From assembly GCA_001939145.1 (NCBI GenBank), contig LSRX01000181.1, forward strand, positions 309,156-373,155: 64,000 bases of DNA, read 5' to 3'. The position numbers and the translations under genes are program-made. The notes beneath the pieces were generated by a model, which had not been told where the DNA came from, ran no database searches, and worked only from the letters and a program-made list of their open reading frames with translations. This DNA comes from Symbiodinium microadriaticum (Eukaryota > Sar > Dinophyceae > Suessiales > Symbiodiniaceae). Within the stretch, counting starts at the first letter, position 1. Every line of letters starts with the position of its first letter. Shown here piece after piece: positions 60,556 through 64,000 of this stretch.

Positions 60556-60812
60556 TAAGTCAATGAGTAGTAGAACAGGGCACTGGGGCTTTATAGTATA
60601 ACAGTTTTTGTTATCAGGAACCTCAGGGGTGGTATTCCATAGTCTTACCGCTTGTTTAATGAAATTATTCCGACCCCTACATTAGGGTTGAGCGTCAGTT
60701 GTGGTGGCGGCTGTTCTGAGCCAGCCTGGATGGAGGACGATCAAGATCAAGCAGCGTAGCGACGAGGAATGTCATAGTAATCTGATGACTCTGCAAAATA
60801 GTTCTTCTTATA

Positions 60813-60900
60813 ATGATGGCGACGCTGACGACGATGATGATGGTGTTGTCGATGGTGCTGGCGCTGATGACGATGGTGTTGTGATGGCGACCGGAAATGT
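60813..60900. repeat. GAT/GAC/GGT trinucleotide-rich block
   Basis: Triplets rich in GAT, GAC and GGT that read as Asp/Gly/Val on the plus strand. Low complexity, no gene called. Confidence 0.75.
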
Positions 60901-61428
60901 GATGAACAAATCAGCGAGGTTTGTGATGACTGGATGGATCATAACATGAACGCGGTTTTAGGGGATACTGAAATCATCTGAAACACTAAACCCTATATGT
61001 ATTCCTGTCAAGGACCATGCCTGAACATGATGCTGTGTTGCAGTGTTGCTGTATGTGGCACAGTTGTCAACTCCCTCCCTGCGTTTTGTCTGTGTGGTTT
61101 GAGGCTAGAGGTGCTGTTAGCCTCGCGATTTAGCTTTGCAGTTCTTGCGAATGTCCCTAAACCCTGCCTTTCAGCATGTCAGCCCTAAGCTCTAAGCCGT
61201 AACTCTGATTCCAAAAAAACCTAGCTCCTAAACCCCCAAAAATGCCTTTAAGCACTTGGGGTTGTAGGGGTACCTACGTCACTGCGACAGGCCTTGTTGA
61301 TGGAGATGTGGCTGCTTGGTGCGGTCAAAACTGTTTTGGCTTGAATGACATCCGCCAAGCCCGAGGCGTTATTTTTTGTAATTCGGAGGCAGAATTTCAG
61401 GGCCCCGAACGTTTCTACAACTAGCTGA
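60901..61428. other. No recognisable gene
   Basis: Short unrecognised frames only; scattered CCCTAAA-like words at 60980-60995 and 61205-61240. Confidence 0.45.
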
Positions 61429-61740
61429 GGGTTCAGGGTTTAGGGTTTATAGTTTATACGGTTTGCAGGTTTGCATATCTCTGAAAAAGGCGCACAACTT
61501 TGGCTTCAGCGCCAAAAACACTTCGACGGCTTTCTCAGGGTTCAGAAGATCTCAGCCTTACAGTCGTAAAAGTTCACGGTTTAAGGCTTCGGGTTTAGGG
61601 TTCAGGGGTTTGGGATTTGGGTTTAGGGTTTACGGTTTAGGGCTTCGGGGTTTGGGGTTTGGGCTTTAAGGCTTTGGGCCAACCCCTCAACCCAAGACCC
61701 GAAACCCCAGGCCCTCCGCCCTGAACCCTCGATTCCTACG
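61429..61740. repeat. Degenerate telomere-like arrays meeting head to head
   Basis: TTTAGGG-type units at 61429-61460 and 61575-61680, then from about 61682 the complementary CCCTAAA-type sense (AACCCCTCAACCC, GAAACCCC, CTGAACCC) to about 61735. The switch is abrupt, within a few bases. Confidence 0.72.
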
Positions 61741-62840
61741 CGTCGGAGAGACTTTTGGGCCTGCGCCTCAAGCGTGGCTGTTCTTTGATAGCTTCTGATC
61801 AAGAGCTCAGCAAGTTGTTGCGACCACCCTAGCTGAAGGGTAATTACGCCGTATAAGTCCCAAAAGCTAAGTGTAGATTCTCCGCGACTCAGAAGCCTGA
61901 GGCCACGTAAACCACCCGAGACATCCAGGCCTTCCTCGCCCCTGAGAGAGGTATTCGCCAAGTGTTCTCCTCTGGGAGCTAATTTTGGTACTTTTCCAAA
62001 GCTTAAGACCAAAGCTCCAGGCCTCACCATGGATCATATTGCCCTAAGCCCTAGTCCTTTGACAGAGGTCAATGTTGTCCGGCGTCGCGAAGTCTCAGAA
62101 GGTGCATGATGCAAACAACATGTTCTTTCTTGCGATACTAGTACTTTTGTTGTGAATATTCTTGTTGTTCTTCCTATGATTATTATAGTCATTGTTTGAG
62201 ATTCCTTTTTATGGGGCAGCTGGTTCTGCAAAAGTATACATTGGCCGCTGGACCGGCATAGTGGGGTAGGCATACAGAGTTTCAACAGCCATCCGGACGC
62301 CGGCACCAACTCAAGCAGTTCCGAGGCAAGACCGACATGCAAAAGAAAATTCAGTAACAATGCCATGGGTGCTGTTGTGGGCTACTGATATTATTTTGAA
62401 GTTTTCTGAAGCATGTCAGATATAATGTGGGTCCTTAATCCAGGCCCCGCCCCACAGCATGTTCAGCTCGAGTACCGAGCTTGGCATAACATCATTGCCA
62501 CCAGACTCATCCCAAACGATCAAAGCGGCTAGCTCTGGTCGTGATGGAAGTCTTGCTTTGTGTGTGCGTGGAACCCACTATGAAAACCTAAATGCCGAAT
62601 CTTGATGTAACCAGTGGCCTAGGCAATCAGACGCAACATTCCCGAGATCCTCGGTAGAGCCAAAGCACTATGATCCCAAGCCCTCCAACCTACTTGGAGG
62701 ATCCTGGGACTTAGTAATTAGTAAGGTTGTAAACACCCTTACTGGGGTTAAAAGTTATTAAAGATGCAGTGACCTTATTTATGACCTAGTTACACAGTCC
62801 CGTGAGCCTTTAAGTAAACCCCGAGTTGATTCAGCATACA
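61741..62840. other. No recognisable gene
   Basis: No domain was recognised. Minus frames at 61741-62030 and 62034-62366 are open but unassigned. A TTATTATAGT-rich stretch lies near 62160-62200. Confidence 0.45.
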
Positions 62841-62864
62841 CCCCCCCCCCCAAAAAAAAAAAAA
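62841..62864. repeat. Homopolymer pair C11-A13
   Basis: Eleven C followed by thirteen A. It lies downstream of the retrotransposon ORF on the minus strand, where it reads T13-G11, so it is not a normal poly(A) tail of that element. Confidence 0.95.
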
Positions 62865-63038
62865 CAGAAGGTCCATGGCCGCCTAAACCCTGAACCCTTA
62901 TAAATCATTTTGCTTCGAACATCCCCCACCCTACAGATGATGATGCATTTGCGAGGCCTATACATTTTTCCATTTCCAGCGGTGGAGTCCTCTCCGGACG
63001 CTCGCCTAGCAACGAATTCAGGTGAGACTGGTGAAACT

Positions 63039-63998
63039 TCAAGGGCTAGAGGAGAGCCCGTGCGACTGGACCGCAAAGCCACAGTCGATCAGCCACTGCG
63101 ATGCAGGGCCGAGAGCGGCTGGGAGTCCAAGGCACTGGATCACGGCAGGTTGATGCGCAACAATCGAAGCGCAGCGAGCGCAGGCGTCGCAGGCTGCTTC
63201 GAGCCAAGTCGCATATGCCGCGGCATGGCGCACTGTAAGGCTGTGCGGCCTGTCACAGGGCAGGACGTGGGGCGGTGGCCGAGCCAGCTGTAGAACCTCA
63301 CAGGGACCTGAGTGTGTCATCGGAATCCTGCTGAGTGAACTCCATGATACTTCATGGGCCGGCAGGTGCCCTGACTTGTCGGTCGCGGGCTGCCTAGACT
63401 CCGCAATGACATCCGGGTCAAGGAGGAGGAGCATGTTATCAGCCGTTTCGGTGCGCCACACAGATGGCGTACCCTCATCGCGCCATCGAGTAACAGTGTC
63501 CCGGAGGGTCTGCAAAGGCTCAACGTGGCTTTCCAAGACTTCCCACACTTCGTCTTCAGTACACTGGGGCAACTCGCGGAGTTCCGCGAGTAAGGTAACA
63601 GAGAACGAGGCGGAAAAATCAAAGGCCGGTGGGGGAATGGGCATCCCTGGGACAACCGTTGGCGGGGCCATGGTGTGTGGTTGAAACTTGCGCGCAGCAG
63701 TAGATGGCTGGAAGACGCCCCAATCAGCCATGCACCGCGGTGCAGAGATGAGGTGTCTACGGAGTCGCCCGATAGTGGCAAAAACCTTGGCACATGCGCG
63801 GCAGACCCGATCCTCCGGTAACAGGAAGGAACGCGAGCGGTATCCGTGGCACCTCGCAGCATGGCCAGCCCAGGATACTCGACTCGGGAAGCTTCTCTTG
63901 CACGGTAGACACAGCTCAGTGTGGGGAACCGGCAGAGCGCCCCCGTTGGGCGGTTGTGCTCCTGCAATATCAGCAAGCGCACAATGCAGGTTGTCAAG
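63039..63998 (-). CDS. Non-LTR retrotransposon ORF, C-terminal part with two zinc fingers (partial)
   Basis: A single minus-strand frame is open from the right edge of the window to the stop before 63039, about 320 codons, with no start because it continues beyond the window. Near its N-terminal side it has CLPCKRSF...HAARCH (C-x2-C-x12-H-x4-H) and CRACAKVF...HLISAPRC (C-x2-C-x12-H-x6-C), two zinc fingers about 50 residues apart. A Pro-rich segment (PPTVVPGMPIPPPAF), TRWRDEGTPSVW and a C-terminal ASQWLIDCGF follow. From memory, this layout is the region after reverse transcriptase in dinoflagellate LINE-type elements; the RT itself would lie beyond 64000. The fingers probably bind the element RNA or target DNA. 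No stop or frameshift is seen, so it may be young. Confidence 0.6.
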   Translation of the reverse strand, partial: LDNLHCALADIAGAQPPNGGALPVPHTELCLPCKRSFPSRVSWAGHAARCHGYRSRSFLLPEDRVCRACAKVFATIGRLRRHLISAPRCMADWGVFQPSTAARKFQPHTMAPPTVVPGMPIPPPAFDFSASFSVTLLAELRELPQCTEDEVWEVLESHVEPLQTLRDTVTRWRDEGTPSVWRTETADNMLLLLDPDVIAESRQPATDKSGHLPAHEVSWSSLSRIPMTHSGPCEVLQLARPPPHVLPCDRPHSLTVRHAAAYATWLEAACDACARCASIVAHQPAVIQCLGLPAALGPASQWLIDCGFAVQSHGLSSSP

Positions 63999-64000
63999 GG

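Overview
The window looks like nuclear DNA of a dinoflagellate, possibly a symbiodiniacean. The signs are: gene families on the minus strand that I remember as highly multi-copy in dinoflagellate gene models; many short exons with GC as well as GT donors and a frequent G right after the AG acceptor; degenerate TTTAGGG-type telomeric repeats inside introns and intergenic DNA; a Ty1/copia element of dinoflagellate type; and a match to the 3' end of the dinoflagellate spliced leader in both of its LTRs. No database search was possible, so family names rest on motifs and memory.

Layout. 1-30.4 kb: almost no recognisable coding sequence, with long compound microsatellites (4.0, 5.1-5.4, 19.2-20.7, 25.9-26.1 and 27.4-27.7 kb) and one candidate leucine-zipper-like exon at 26.1 kb. 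30.4-34.7 kb: a decayed Ty1/copia element with two LTRs, a primer-binding-site-like sequence, gag, RT and RNase H remnants, inserted in a CT microsatellite. 34.7-45 kb: mostly unassigned, with a decayed minus-strand reading frame at 43.2-43.7 kb and an SNF2-helicase-like fragment at 45.0-45.4 kb. 45.9-56.6 kb: the most gene-like part, with three minus-strand multi-exon genes: gene C (Lys/Arg-rich N-terminus, then a cytosine-C5-methyltransferase-like core), gene B (lysine-rich, acidic coiled-coil protein, probably broken, containing the only N gap) and gene A (YGD/CxxC protein, possibly a transposase). 56.9-62.9 kb: a trinucleotide repeat block, an unidentified candidate gene at 57.8-59.1 kb and several telomere-like arrays, some meeting head to head or tail to tail. 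63.0-64.0 kb: the 3' part of a non-LTR retrotransposon ORF with two zinc fingers, continuing past the window end.

The main discovery is in gene C. Three consecutive exons (53178-53333, 53433-53489, 53594-53708) lie on the plus strand, while the exons before and after them lie on the minus strand. If the block is mentally turned round, exon order and all splice phases fit, including the two junctions that span the breakpoints. This is either a real inversion of about 0.5-0.9 kb that breaks an otherwise intact gene, or an assembly inversion. Genes C, B and A share orientation and may belong to one large lineage-specific mobile element; that is inference.
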